A stretch of 64,000 nt of DNA, taken from positions 1,985,598 through 2,049,597 of the forward strand of contig JAAOMT010000512.1 of assembly GCA_016748015.1 (NCBI GenBank), in the 5' to 3' direction. The notes under the pieces were generated by a model. That model saw only the letters and a program-made list of their open reading frames with translations, made no database searches and was not told the DNA's origin. Positions 32,741 to 44,796 of this stretch are shown here, piece by piece (within the stretch, counting starts at the first letter, position 1; each line of letters starts with the position of its first letter). Source of the stretch: Geosiphon pyriformis (lineage: Eukaryota; Glomeromycota; Glomeromycetes; Archaeosporales; Geosiphonaceae). A program made the position numbers and the translations under genes.

Positions 32741-35256
32741 ATGGTCAGAAAAAGTATGTATCTTTGGCGCTTAAAATTATTTTCAGTAAAAACAGGACTT
32801 AATTACAAGCAGTATCCGAAAATATGTTAAAATTATATTACTATCTAAAGAAACTCAAAGTAAGCGTGTGACTTCGGCCAAGAAATTCAGAATAGAAAAA
32901 AAAGTTACTGAACATCGACGGAAAGAACGCAGAGAGGCCAGAAAAAATCCAAAGTCAAAAAGTTTGTAAACATAAACAGAATCTATCATTGGACCGACTA
33001 GATTTATATATTTTACCTTGATTAATCATTTTCGATTCTATACTTGATGATCGGGTTAGAATTAAAAAAGGATCCGGGTATACCGAATTTATGGCCTTTT
33101 AAAGATAAACTCCTCCATCAAATTGAGGAACAGAAAAGAAAGGTACAGGGTTATTAATTTTTAAGATTCCAATATTACAAATGCTTTAGAAGATTTAATC
33201 CTTTTTATTTAATCAAGGTTGAAGATGAGAAACAACGTCAAAAACAAGATAGGCAGTCTCTTCATAACAAAAACCGCAACCTGAATTTTACCGCTCTAGT
33301 CAAAGATGCCACAAAACGTAATTCTGCCTTCACAGCAAATGAACAAGCTGTTAAAGAAGAAGAAGAAGATAACTCTGTTATTGATGAGGCTGTGGTAGTC
33401 GGACAAAAAGATAATTCCCGCAAAGCTTACTACAAGGAATTCAAAAAAGTCATTGAAAATGCTGATGTTATTTTGGAAATTCTTGATGCGCGTGATCCTT
33501 TAGGTTGTCGCACTAAACAAATTGAGAGAATGATCATGGATAGTGGCTTAAATAAAAGAATTATTTTAGTTTTGAACAAAATTGGTATGTTCATACATGG
33601 AATTCACTTTTCTTGATATTCTCCTCTAAGAGACTTTTTTCAATTATAGATCTTGTCCCTCGGGAAAATCTCGCACAATGGCTAACATATTTACGCAACG
33701 AATACCCCACCATCGCCTTCAAATCCTCAACTCAAGCTCAGCGTAAAAATCTGAGTCGTTTATCCGGTTCTTCTACCAATGTACCTGATAATATTCTTCA
33801 CAGTAGCGAGTGTTTAGGAGCAGACACTTTGGTTAAGCTCCTTAAGAACTATTGCCGAAATTCGAACATTAAGACATCAATCACAGTGGGAGTAATTGGA
33901 TATCCTAACGTAGGAAAATCATCTGTCATCAATTCCCTCAAACGTTCCAAAGTTTGTGGGGTCGGAGCAACACCCGGCTTGACTAAAACTGCCCAAGAAA
34001 TTCATTTGGACAAAAATATCAAACTATTAGATTCTCCTGGAATTGTATTTAGTCGTGGACAATGGAGTAATTATGCAGAAATTTTGTTGAGAAACTGTGT
34101 AAAAATAGAATTATTGGATGATCCAATTACTCCTGGTAAGTGAAATATATAATTGTTTGAGATGAAGTGGAAAATATTTTAATTTTTTTGTATTTCAATT
34201 AGTGGAGTTAATTGTTTCAAGGTGTAAACCGGAGCAATTAATGAATAGGTACAATATTCCAATGTATCGTGACACAAACGATTTCCTTGGTCTTCTTGCG
34301 CGTCAACGCGGAAAGCTAAGAAAAGGTGGTATTCCTGATCTTCAATCTGCCGCTAAATCTGTGTTGCAGGACTGGAATTCGGGTAAGATTCCGTTTTACA
34401 CAACACCTCCAATCAAGCCCAAAGCTTTGGACGAAACTACCGTGGTCTCTACATGGAGCAAAGAATTTAGTTTAGATGAATTGATCGCAGAAGATAATGC
34501 GGCATTGGAAGCGTCTAAGACTAAGAGCGATTTTGGTCCTTCTGCAATGGTCATGGTAAGACATAAGAGTAACGCAATTATTAGCAATTTTTCCTATATC
34601 TTTAACCGAATGAAATCACTGAACAGATGGGACAGGAAGTTCCAGAAATTGAAATGGAAGTCTTTGATGAAGAGGAGGAGGATGAAGACTCTAAAATGTG
34701 AGTTTTTAAAATGAAATTTGAATCAAAAATATTTTTGCATCAATTTTTGATTATTTTCTAGTTTCATGGATGAGGATGAAATTGCTCCAGATGCTGTTCC
34801 AATCGGCCTTTCCGAGCCAATTGTTTCGCATATAAAGCCAAAAGTAGTTTTTATTGGGGTCAAAGGAAAAATGCAACAAATATTGACACCAGTAGAAAAG
34901 GAATTGAATCCACAACATGGAAAAAATCTAAAGAAAGCAGCAAAGGTGGCAAAAAAAAGCAAAATGAAGGATTCCAACAAAATGATGAAAATTGATGAAG
35001 ATATTGTGAACGATAAAAATGATACAGAGAATGATGGGTACGATTTCGGAGAATTTTTCGGGAAATTGGAAGCTGTTGAAAAGGGTAAGTGATCTTTTAA
35101 TTATTAAATTTTGGTATAAAGGGCTGTGTTATAACTTTTGATTCTAAAGGCCTATACTTTTTTGCGTTAAACCATGAAGGTGCGGACGAGGGTATAAAAG
35201 AGGAAGACTATGAGGAGGTGAAACAAGAGGAGGAGGAGGATGATGATGATCTGTAA
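32741..35256 (+). CDS. GNL3/Grn1-type nucleolar GTPase (ribosome biogenesis)
   Basis: Nine exons: 32741-32753, 32851-32961, 33060-33142, 33218-33584, 33650-34135, 34203-34555, 34627-34697, 34762-35084, 35180-35256. They join in frame to 627 aa. A Lys/Arg-rich N-terminus ([20 protein letters not shown]) and then [14 protein letters not shown] are the Grn1/nucleostemin hallmark. The GTPase domain is circularly permuted: G4 NKID (189-192) comes before G1 GYPNVGKS (275-282) and G3 DSPG (319-322). NKID is split by an intron. The C-terminus is acidic (EEEEDDDDL). Family members act in the nucleolus in 60S subunit maturation and export. The first exon is only 13 nt. For the last exon, the acceptor at 35180 keeps frame, while one at 35148 would run into a stop. 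Orthology to S. pombe Grn1 is likely but inferred. Confidence 0.9.
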
Positions 35257-35932
35257 AAGTAAAGAACTCTGATATAGTGGACATGTATATTATGTTCACG
35301 TTCATTCATTTTTTATTCTTTTCATCTTTATATACCTGAATTAAAAACTGAAAGCAAACAGTATGTTCACATGTCTTTCTTTCAAAAGGCTTAACCGAAA
35401 TTGGGTTGCAAATTCGAATCATAAATAAATTAATAATAATTCAAATAATGAATTATAAATGTTATTAATAAAATAAATTACAATTATTTTTTTTTGGATT
35501 ATGAACTTTTATAAATTTTTTATCAATTTATTTTTTCAATTCAAATATTATTTAAAATTTTAATAATTTTTGATTTTAATTTGATAAAAACATTATTAGA
35601 CGAAATAATTTGTTAAATGTTATTGGTTAAAAATATAGTGAAAATACCAAAAAATTTAGTTATTAAAATCATTATTCAAATATTTAATGAAATAATTCAT
35701 ACTTGAAAAGATAATTGCAAAACTTTAAAACAACGGTTTATTTTTGAATAAATAGTTTTGAATAAATATATTAAAAAACAGGGTTTTTTTCATAAAAACT
35801 CTTAACACTAATAACTTGAATTTTAATATATTGAACTGTAAATTTAAATTTTAAATAAGGCTCAGATTTTAGCAGCTTAATAATGATGAAAAGCCAAGAT
35901 GCTATATTGAATGATCTGTCTTAGGAAATTCA
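35257..35932. other. Convergent 3' intergenic region
   Basis: The spacer lies between two genes that converge. It holds only AT-rich DNA and presumably the 3' UTRs and polyadenylation signals of both. Nothing else is seen. Confidence 0.35.
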
Positions 35933-38651
35933 TTATCCCCACTAGATATGATGCAAATCATGAGTTTTTAGAAAAATAATAGTTTTTATGAAATGGCGCC
36001 AACAATGAAAATAAGCTTACCAAATCGCGAAGGTATCTTTTCTCTTCAATCCATGTTATTAACAATTTTGACGCATCCCCGCGTTCAATACCACCGTGTT
36101 CACACAAAATATCAATCAAGGCATCATTTACATCTTTGGCCATACCTTTAGCATCACTTCAAAAAAAAATACCAGTATTTTAAAATAGAACTGTCAAGAG
36201 AAAGAAGCATGACATTCAAGACACAATTCACTTACCCACAAACAAAGATTAAGGCATCTTTTTTATCAATCAATTCATAAAGTTCATTTCCCCTTGATCT
36301 AATAAGATCTTGTACATACTTTGGTTTACCGTTTTCACCAGCTCCCAATTCTCGACTTATGGCAACCTCGAGCTTCTTGAGAACCCCACGTTCAAGAAAT
36401 CCTTGCAATTCGTCTTGGTACAAGAAATCCTTGTCCTTGTCTCTGCATCCGTAGAATAGCCAGAGATCACCAAATTGTTTATCAACTTCACGACGAGCAT
36501 GTATTCCAATGGTAGTCATTCTCCGACGAATAGCACGGTGTTGTTCATAATGTTGTAGAAATCCAATGAAAGGTGCAATACCAGTACCCGGTCCAATCAT
36601 AATCAAGGGCCTCTTAGTGTCCTGAGGAACGGTAAATCCTTGAACATTGGGCTTGAGAAAAATTGGAATTTCTCTGTTAGATGAAACGATTGTTCGCTTA
36701 TTTCGAGTCGTGATTAATCCAGCCAATTCATCCAGCCATGGTGTACATACACCCCATCTTGGAATATTGAAAGGATTTGGTGTATTGTATTGGACAACGT
36801 TAAAGGCGATATGAAGGGAATTGGTGTTTAACATGGGTGAATTAGCAATAGAATAATATCGAGGTTGATGAGGTGGTAAAACATCAAAAAGCCGTTGGAT
36901 TGGTGGTTTGCATGAAGGGAAAGTAACCAAAATATCGAGAAGCGTAGGTTGCTGTTCCCGTAGGCTATTGAATTGCTTAGCACCTAAAGAACCAAAATTG
37001 TCAATATATTTCTCTCGGGGATTTCATACTATTATGGTTGAAAAAGGAATTCGACTAATCTAAATACCTGCCTTGCTTACTGGACAGAAATAACAATAAT
37101 TTTTGTTCCTCAACATCTTTTGCATATTCTGCTAACAATCGTAGCATCGCCTTACGTGGATATGTAGTAATGTCAAAGCGATATCGCAGTAGCTCAAATA
37201 TTGATGTTGATTTAACATTTTTTAGATGGCTAGGAAGGTCTTATCACAAAGCAACAAACACGTATGAAATAGGGTCAAATGTCTGAAATCACAATCAAAA
37301 ATTTTCATTTTCAAAATACCAGCCCCCTCAATAGCCACAATTGAGATTTCTTTATGAGCTTTAATTTCGTCTATCTCAAGTGTTCTTAAGATTTCCCAAA
37401 CCAATGTTTCATTATATGGTGCCCAAATTCCAATAGCATCACCAGGGACAAAATGAAATTCATCTCGATGTTCTTTAATATCTAATTCTATATGGAGGGT
37501 TCTTTTATCTGCATTTGGATGTGTCAGACAGCGGACGGCAGATATTTTTGTTCCGAACATACGAGTAGGAGTGTCAAAAAAGTTTGGCCATAAAGGGGTA
37601 ATCAACCCTTTTGTAGAGTTCTCATCTTCGATTTTACAAAGCTCGTTTGGGATTCGAGGCAAGGCTGTTAATTGGGTAGCTTGTTCAAGTTCCGAAATAT
37701 CAATAACGATTTTCGAACCCTTTACTTTATAACGATAGTCAAAACTAGAGTTCATGCTACGAGCATCTTCCTCGGTGGAAGCTAATGTCTTTATAGCTTG
37801 GTCATTGGTCAAGGCAACCAGATTACCATTAAAGGTAAAATTTTCACCGTTTTGGACTTTTGGGATGAGAGCGATTGATCCTAAATTGAAGTCAACAGCA
37901 ACTGAAGTCATTGGCTCCTTCTGAATGCATACTCTAGTCAGAGCAGGCCACAAGTTTTCGATCCAAGGGTCGACAACAGCTTCTAACCTGTTGAAAAGCA
38001 AAAGAAAAGTTTTAAAAAGGGATTAAATTTTGGAGAAAAAGTGCCAAACTATACCCTGTGGCGTCATCCGCCAATCCCTTTTCATAGAATGAGGAACCCC
38101 CTAGTTCTAACAATTTTTTTTCTAATCTTCTAGCGGTATTGTTAAAGTTGCTGTAGTTTGTATCGCCCAAACCTTTAAAAATTTGTCAATTAACTTTCAT
38201 CGACAAAAAATCTAGTCACATTATGAAAAATAAAGATACCCAAAATGGCAAACCGTGCGTTTCCAAAAAAAGTCTTGGTCTTGATTTTTCGCAAGAATCG
38301 AAAAAATTTTGTTGCATTCTCGGGTGGATCCCCGTCACCAGTATTACTTGTGACACAGATTAATACTTCAATTTTTTCCAAATCAATCTATTAACCGAGA
38401 AGAAAAATCAAGTTGAATTTCAAAAGAAATTGATCCGACAATACATTGAACAAAATGAGCAACTTTTTATTTATTTGAAAAGTCTCTTTAGAAATGCATA
38501 CTTTATCATATTCGTTCATAACATAACACTCTCCCGAGAACCCGCGTTTCACTGCTTCCTGATGAATATTTCTCGCGATCGATTCAGCGTTGCCCGTTTG
38601 TGAAGCGTATAGAATTAGGTATTTTTCAGTTTGATGGGTGGTTAATGGCAT
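35933..38651 (-). CDS. MTRR: Methionine synthase reductase (diflavin, NADPH-dependent)
   Basis: Eight exons on the minus strand: 38651-38502, 38387-38240, 38172-38055, 37987-37320, 37239-37081, 36983-36236, 36156-36021, 35941-35933. They join to 711 aa. The flavodoxin domain has LYASQTGNAESIA, then TSNTGDGDPPENA and LGLGDTNYSNF. The FAD domain has PGDAIGIWAP and PRYYSIANSP with GVCTPWL. The NADPH domain has GPGTGIAPFIGFLQH, FYGCRDKDKDFLY and CGDAKGMAKDV. The GDPP signature, the ADDATGLEAVVDPWI stretch and the end KRYLRDLWG match methionine synthase reductase better than P450 reductase or Tah18. The last exon is three codons, TGG GGA TAA. The enzyme reactivates cobalamin-dependent methionine synthase by reductive methylation, using S-adenosylmethionine. 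Confidence 0.87.
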
Positions 38652-38936
38652 TTTTACTAGCCGATATTTGTGAAAAAGATAATATTTGTGAGGTGGTATG
38701 ATATAGGTTTTCAGAAGATGTGAAGAAAGAAAAGGACGAAGCAGGAATATCATAAGATTAAAATTTTTTAATAAATAAAAATTTAGGATCTCAAAAACAT
38801 AAGAGAATTCTCACGAAATCACGAGGTTTAATTTTATGATTTATTATGACAAAATCTGCCAAAAAAAAAATTATTTCCTTTCATTTTCTTTTAAAAAAAA
38901 AAAATTTATTTCAAACAATCACTAAATACATTCTCA

Positions 38937-39074
38937 TTATGATCTTCTATTTTTGTGATTATTATTCGGTAATAATAATGGTGGGGGTGGTAGTGCTACT
39001 TGTGTTGAATTTATGATCATTTGAGGAGTCCCATTATAAGTTTGTGTGGGTATTTGTGGTTGCTGAGAAGTGGA

Positions 39075-39118
<44 letters not shown>

Positions 39119-39754
39119 TAACACAATTCCCAGTTCCAGGGTATTGTTGAAATCGTTGAAATGCTTCTTGGGTTTGTATTTGTTTTGCGGTTTGTCCACA
39201 TTTTGAACAGATTTCCGCTCCCTATTTATGAAAAATTTTAAAGAGATGATATAAATTAATTTTTAAACAATAAATAATTTATGTAAAAAATAAAATTGAT
39301 AAAAAAATTTTTTTTTTAAAAATATATACCGTTGGCCGACATCCTATACCTTTTAAATTATAAAAATAAATAAATAAATTATATTTATGAACCAAAATAA
39401 AAAATTGTAAATTTTAAACATACCATCAAACCCATCATTAGAAGGATTTCTTTTAAATAAAATTAGTAATAAAATTAGTGACAAAAATAAATAATCAATT
39501 TAAATTCAAAAGAACCAAATTTCAAGCATATAAATTTACCTAGAACACCATCCACAAAATAACTCTTTGAATAAATAACATGGACAACACAAACATGCAG
39601 AAAGGTAGTTTGAACACTTCCATTGTTTTTCTATTGAAAATTTATCAATATTTAATGATTAAAAATTGATAAATAAAAAATTGTTTTTATAAAAAATTTT
39701 ACCTAAATCATGTATCCCGCCCGCGGGACAAATATCTAAATTATCTTCTAACAT
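38937..39754 (-). CDS. Small Cys-rich PLAC8-like protein with Asn tract
   Basis: Five exons: 39754-39703, 39630-39540, 39449-39424, 39349-39330, 39221-38937. The chain closes in frame to 157 aa. The Cys-rich core is DICPAGGIHDL, then QWKCSNYLSACLCCPCYLF, then FCGWCSR, later IGCRPTG and EICSKCGQ. A CLCC followed by a hydrophobic Cys-rich strip is reminiscent of PLAC8/Cys-rich family membrane proteins, but the match is loose. A C-x2-C pair (ICSKC) could bind metal. The C-terminus carries 14 consecutive Asn (ATT repeat at 39076-39117) and a Pro-rich tail ending KNRRS. Exons 3 and 4 are 26 and 20 nt. The start ATG is the first in frame, but an upstream exon cannot be excluded. Confidence 0.55.
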
Positions 39755-40251
39755 GATAATTATTTAAATTTTTATTCTATTCTAAATACTCGTTTTTTAA
39801 AAGTCCTTTTCTACGATATCAAAAAATTTACAGTTTCTAGGCAGGTTTTTATTCTTTTTTTTAAAAAGGAATCTAAATAAAAGACTGTACTGCAAAGCTA
39901 AAACCTCAAATTTCCCAATAAAGACTACAACCCGTAACTTCTCTCCTAATTGGTATGGGCAATTGTCAAGCAGTAGGGGTTCATGGACAAGATATTCCTT
40001 TATGTTTCGAGCAGCATTTATACCAAAGATTCCCAGTGAGTCTATGATGAAAAAAAATTAGAAACTCCTAAAAAGGTTTTCAATGGAGAACACGCACTTA
40101 CCAGACATAATGTGGTGTACAAATAAAAGAATATCTAATCATGCATCAAATTAAACAAAAAATATATTATTTGACCATTTGATTTGACTAAATTAAATTA
40201 CCAATTTCATTTCAATTTTCCACCATAAAATTGCTTCAATTCTTTCACGAT

Positions 40252-40305
40252 TTTTTTTTTTTTTTTTTTTNNNNNNNNNNNNNNNNNNNNGGGGGGGGGG
40301 GGGGG
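40252..40305. other. Assembly gap (20 N) between a poly-T run and a poly-G run
   Basis: About 19 T precede 20 N at 40271-40290, and 15 G follow. The gap length is a round number and the bases on either side are homopolymers, so this looks like a scaffold or consensus join, and the true sequence here is unknown. Confidence 0.9.
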
Positions 40306-40684
40306 AAAGATGGTTTTTTTTAACAATAATCTAAAAATTTAAATAAAATTAAGGTCAGAAAAAGGTTCTTGGCAATGCAACTGGTGTATCTCCTTATATT
40401 CTTATTTTCAGTGGGGGGGGTTTTTTTTTTTGGATTGAGGTAAGCATGGGTATACTAAGAGGAAGGCTATTCTTGTTTGACCAGATCCCTTGAAACTTTT
40501 AAGCGAGAAAATATTTTTATTTCCGTTTCCGCTAAATTGAAGTATCATTTTAAAATATATACTTACTAATTAATTGTTAGGGAAATAATTGGTTTTTAGT
40601 TTTTTTAATGTCTTTTATTTCTTCCTTTGTGTGTGCTTTAAAATTTACATTTTTTTGAACTTTTGAATGTTTTTAAAATAAATC

Positions 40685-40707
40685 GGGGAGGGAGGGGGGG
40701 GGAGGGG
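40685..40707 (+). other. G-quadruplex-type G-run
   Basis: Four G runs of 4, 3, 9 and 4 bases are separated by single A bases, a canonical G4 pattern. Another 8-G run lies at 40413-40420. Both are followed by T runs. Confidence 0.5.
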
Positions 40708-41287
40708 TTTTTTTTAATAGTATCTTTCCTCAAAAAACTGTATTTTAGCAACTTTTGCTTTCAGAAATGTAATACCATTTGATATTATGCTTCTTTATTC
40801 GATGAAACTATTTTGAGAGCCAAGTTTTTCCTAAAATTATGTGTTATTACATGAACTTTTAATTTCTGCTGCTTTTGTGATACAATTCGGGACACGGGGT
40901 AGAGGTAATTGTTGCATTTTTGGGAAGGGGGATTATCGTAGAGAAGAATGGAGATGTCTTAGTGTCGATCTTTCCTTTCTTAAGGTGTCCAATTTTCTTG
41001 GTATTTGTCACGATTTTGAACCTGATATACATTACCAAGTTAGTTTTATTGATAAGCATTACTCGGCAAAGATGTTAAGCGGCATTACATGAATTACGAT
41101 GTTTTTAATGATTTCTATACAAATATATTTTTATATCAAACTCAGGCTATTGCTCTCTTTTTCAAGTAATATTTGCTCTTGCATCTAAGATTAAATTGAT
41201 CCAAAATTTACTCTAATGTGCTCTGAGATCGATATTTAAAATTTTGTTTGTAAATGGTACGGGAGGTGAAAAAGTGCAAATTTCATT

Positions 41288-44200
41288 TTATTCAATCATG
41301 TTCTCTGTTTTAGTTAATTCCTCAAAATCTAGTGGTCGAACAGTTCGAGAAATCCGTTCCATTTGGTCAATTAATCGTTCCCGTAAAGCCTCATGTTGGG
41401 TCTCGATTTCCTAAATATAAAAGAATTTTTTTTGATTAGAAATTTTACGCTAAAGATTGATTTTTCAATGCATCCACATGCAAAAAAATTTATGCACAAA
41501 CCAATGTTTCCACATTCACAATAGCAGTCTGTTCATCAAGTCTTACCACCACCTCTTTTTTAGAATCCTCTTTCTCATATACTTCTCCGAATTGTTTTCG
41601 TAAAAAATTCATGGTGGCTCCTCGAATGTCTTCTGGATGATGATGATGATGATGATGATGTGAATGGTGCGAGGTTTTTGTGACTGTCAAAAATGAAATG
41701 GTTAATTAGATAATATGATATATCATTGGGAGAAATAAAACTTTTCCTCACCTTTTATGGATGCCGGGCTACTCTCAATGTTCAATATGACAGCCAAAAC
41801 CGAATCTGCAATAATATCGTTCATGGAATTTCCTAGCCATTCAAGTATAATCTGGTTCTTTCCAACCTGCTTTACCTTTATTGTGTTCAAAATCTTGATG
41901 GTGCAAAGAGATGATGATCTTTATGTTTGAAATCAAGTTTTAACTCAAAAGAAGTTTACCAAAGAATTTACCGTCAATGTAGGCATATCGTTCTCGTCAA
42001 TCGTTTCTTCCAATGTTACATACATCTGTTCAAGATGATATTTCAATAGCGAGAAGGAGGCACGGTAATATATTGATTGTTTTTGCAAGATAGCAGAGGT
42101 GGCAATCCCGCTGAAATCCTTTAACTCGCTAGGGTCCATAATGTTGAATTGGAAATCTTTTGATACGATAATCCCGGAAAACAGTTGGTTCTCTTTAGGG
42201 GTTTTAGCGGCAAGTTTTCCTATTGTCTATTTAAAAATATATATAAAAGGTTAATTTCCTTGGTTATATCATAACCTAGTTTTTGGCCTATAAGTTTGAA
42301 TTATGCTCGACAAACCTTTGCCATTTTTTCTCCTCTAAATTTTAACTTCACCGATTCACAATTCTTTGGAGAGAAAACCTCGATCTTATCCCCACGATCT
42401 TTGAATTTCGTTTCTAGAGCACTTTTCAAGCGACCCATCGCATTTGCTTCACCATGAACCAGGACCTATAGTATTAAAACCATTATTATAAAAATTCAAA
42501 GAAAAACAAGTATTCAATACGTACGATATGAGGTGCCTTGACTTCATCAATGAATTGGCTGTTTTGGGTGTAATCTACATGGGCCGAGAATGAGATATAT
42601 TCAACAGAGAGACGGCATGGAATCTTTGTTCCTGCCATCGAAGTTATTTCAGATGGTTCAGTCATTGCGTGCTAGGTTAATATGGTGGATTCAAGAAAAA
42701 ACCACAAATTGTAAAACCATTCATACAAGAAAGTCAGTTTGTTTTGAAATTTTCTCACTCTTGCCAACGTTCCATCAACGCAGTACCCAGTAATTACAAG
42801 ACCATTTCTTTGGTCGGGAGCCCATCGTTCAAATAATTCTCGGGATAGACCACTCTAAAATATTATAAATTGGTTCGTTTTTTTCTTTCAGAAAATTTAA
42901 CCAATAAGACCTATATGTATTTTAGTTTCCAACCTGTAACATGCCCGGACTAGCCATCATAACACATGGTCCAACATCATCAAAATGGTCCATATTCTTC
43001 AAATTGGAAATATGCTTAAATACAAAAGGATTGGAGATAGCAAACTGTTTTCGAATTTTCGCGTTCATCATATTGATATAGGTTTGGTAGACAGCCATGC
43101 ATTTTTTTGCCAATGATGAAGCATAATAAATGGGGACAGATTCTAATTCCGGATGAGCTTCCCAATACTCATCAAGAATCAAGAGCAATTCTTGAGCACG
43201 CCCCAGTGCAAATACTGGCATCAAACATCTACCACCACGTTGTACAATGTCGTGGACCAGGCCTAGTTATTTGAAAAATCATAAGTTAGGCAAAATTTTT
43301 TAACACTGAAAAAAATCTCTTCAATCCCAATCTTGATAAGACTCACTAGTAAATCTCGCTTCTTTCTCCAAACGTGGTCCATGACTTTGAACACCATATG
43401 TGGATTCGGTGATCAAAACGTCTGGTTGAACTTTTGGCGGTTCGGCCGCCATTAAATGTCTATCATCTTCTCGTGAATAATCACCAGTATATAATATCTA
43501 GCAAAATCAATCAAACGATAAAATCCAAAATTAATAGAGGTATTCATCTTGATTATAAATACCTTAACTCCTGCGATTTCAATCAAGAACATGGCGGCAC
43601 CAAGAACATGACCCGCGTTATAGCTAGTGAATTTGATACCTTCCACTTCCATCTCTTGATGGTAATCAACCGCCTCAATTTTCTCGTAGCTTCGTAAAAG
43701 ATCTTGTTCATTATAAATATTTTCGTCTACTGACACGTTACTTGTTAAATATTAAAATTTTTTTTAGTGAATGACAAGAGTATAATTCTGCAAATCTTGA
43801 ATTTTTAATGAACCACTCAAAGAGAATTTACTTCATTTTACCTAACCCTGATGAAATCTGTTAATAACCATTTGTATATAGCTTTGGTTGGGTGGGTCAT
43901 GAAAACGCGTCCATCAAATGTGGTCTAAATTCAAGAAATCAATCAACTTCTTCGTAAACGTTCATTCGAAACAAAAATATCATTAATTTAACGAACTTTT
44001 TCCATGAAATAAGGTAAAGAAGCAGCGTGATCTAAATGAAAACTAAGAATTTCCAAATGATTTCACCATGTTGGATCAAACGAGAAAAAGAGCATGAATT
44101 TCAAAATTTTCATTGATCCCAAATAGAAACCATCATTCCATTCAAGTTACATACTGACTAATAAGCAAAACATCTACAGTAGAAGGATCAATCTCATCAT

Positions 44201-44605
44201 AGAACGGAAGTGCTGCAAGTCCATTGTACGCCGGGTGAACACCTGCATCCAGCTTATACAACAGAAGGAATCAATTGGTATCAAAGCAATTAGTTCTCAT
44301 GGGATATTTCATAAAAATGTTAAATCAAAGAATAGGCAGATATTATTTTTAAATCTTTATTAAAATTTTTGTGGAAAATACATGTACAGATATTATAATA
44401 ATTTTTATTTGATCTTTTTATCGCTAAAGGTTTTTGAACAAGTGGGAAGTTTTTCATTTACGCTAGATACCATAATAGTTTTGCCCTTATACTGAATAAC
44501 CAAGCAAGACCGGCCAACTTCGTTACCAGCACCAAGGGCTGTTATTTGAAGAACATCGTTCTCGTCAGTTAATAACTCGTTTTGTGGTGCCTTTCGTTTA
44601 GACAT
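41288..44605 (-). CDS. YSH1: CPSF73/Ysh1 pre-mRNA 3'-end endonuclease
   Basis: Fourteen exons on the minus strand, joining exactly in frame to 708 aa (human CPSF73 684, yeast Ysh1 779). Exons: 44605-44471, 44252-44155, 44042-43997, 43924-43842, 43740-43563, 43497-43347, 43262-42934, 42854-42759, 42671-42525, 42465-42316, 42226-41960, 41893-41752, 41683-41502, 41410-41288. The metallo-beta-lactamase fold shows HFHLDH (residues 78-83, split by an intron after the first two bases of the first His codon), GHVLGAAMF and [12 protein letters not shown]. The beta-CASP part shows [31 protein letters not shown] and LVHGEANAM. It is the zinc-dependent nuclease of the cleavage and polyadenylation factor, in the nucleus. 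An eight-His tract lies near residue 620 ([12 protein letters not shown]), encoded by CAT repeats. Confidence 0.95.
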
Positions 44606-44796
44606 ATTGGTTTTATAGTAAGAATATTTATAGTTGTCTGGAAACCAAAAAGACTAATTTAAAAAAGTAATCAATTATCTAAAAATAGAGAAAACACGCA
44701 AAAATTTGCTGATTAGTTAATCAATTGATTTAAGTGCACTCCTAAACAAATTTGTGGTTCGCTTCCAAACACTTTTATTTTTGATAATTAGATTCC
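44606..44796. promoter_or_regulatory. Short divergent promoter region
   Basis: Only 191 bp separate the start codons of CPSF73 (minus) and the DUF7719-like gene (plus). Both leaders and promoters must lie here. The sequence is AT-rich with ATTAGTTAATCAATTGATTTAA near 44712-44733. No specific factor site is claimed. Confidence 0.55.

Larger units (their letters stand above)
39755..41287. other. Intergenic region with assembly gap, no supported gene
   Basis: It contains a 20-base N gap, long homopolymers and G-rich runs (separate entries). Short open frames at 39954 and 40841 were examined and not accepted. The DNA at 40300-41250 shows no splice-consistent coding chain. Confidence 0.4.

Noticed and set aside
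35148-35256. Alternative acceptor for the last GNL3 exon at 35148
   Set aside because: It puts a TAA stop in frame near 35168; the acceptor at 35180 keeps frame through the acidic C-terminus.
35958-36156. Read-through end of the MTRR gene to a TGA at 35958
   Set aside because: It would end in an atypical hydrophobic tail; splicing at GTAAGC (36020) to TGG GGA TAA restores the terminal aromatic residue expected in this enzyme class.
39954-40035. ATG reading MGNCQAVGVHGQD, a myristoylation-like start followed by a GTGAGT donor-like site
   Set aside because: No convincing second exon before the N gap; the minus strand here reads equally well as a short Cys-containing frame, so neither is accepted.
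40841-41092. Open frame of 83 aa on the plus strand
   Set aside because: No known domain, no neighbouring exons, and it lies beside a poor-quality, G-run region.
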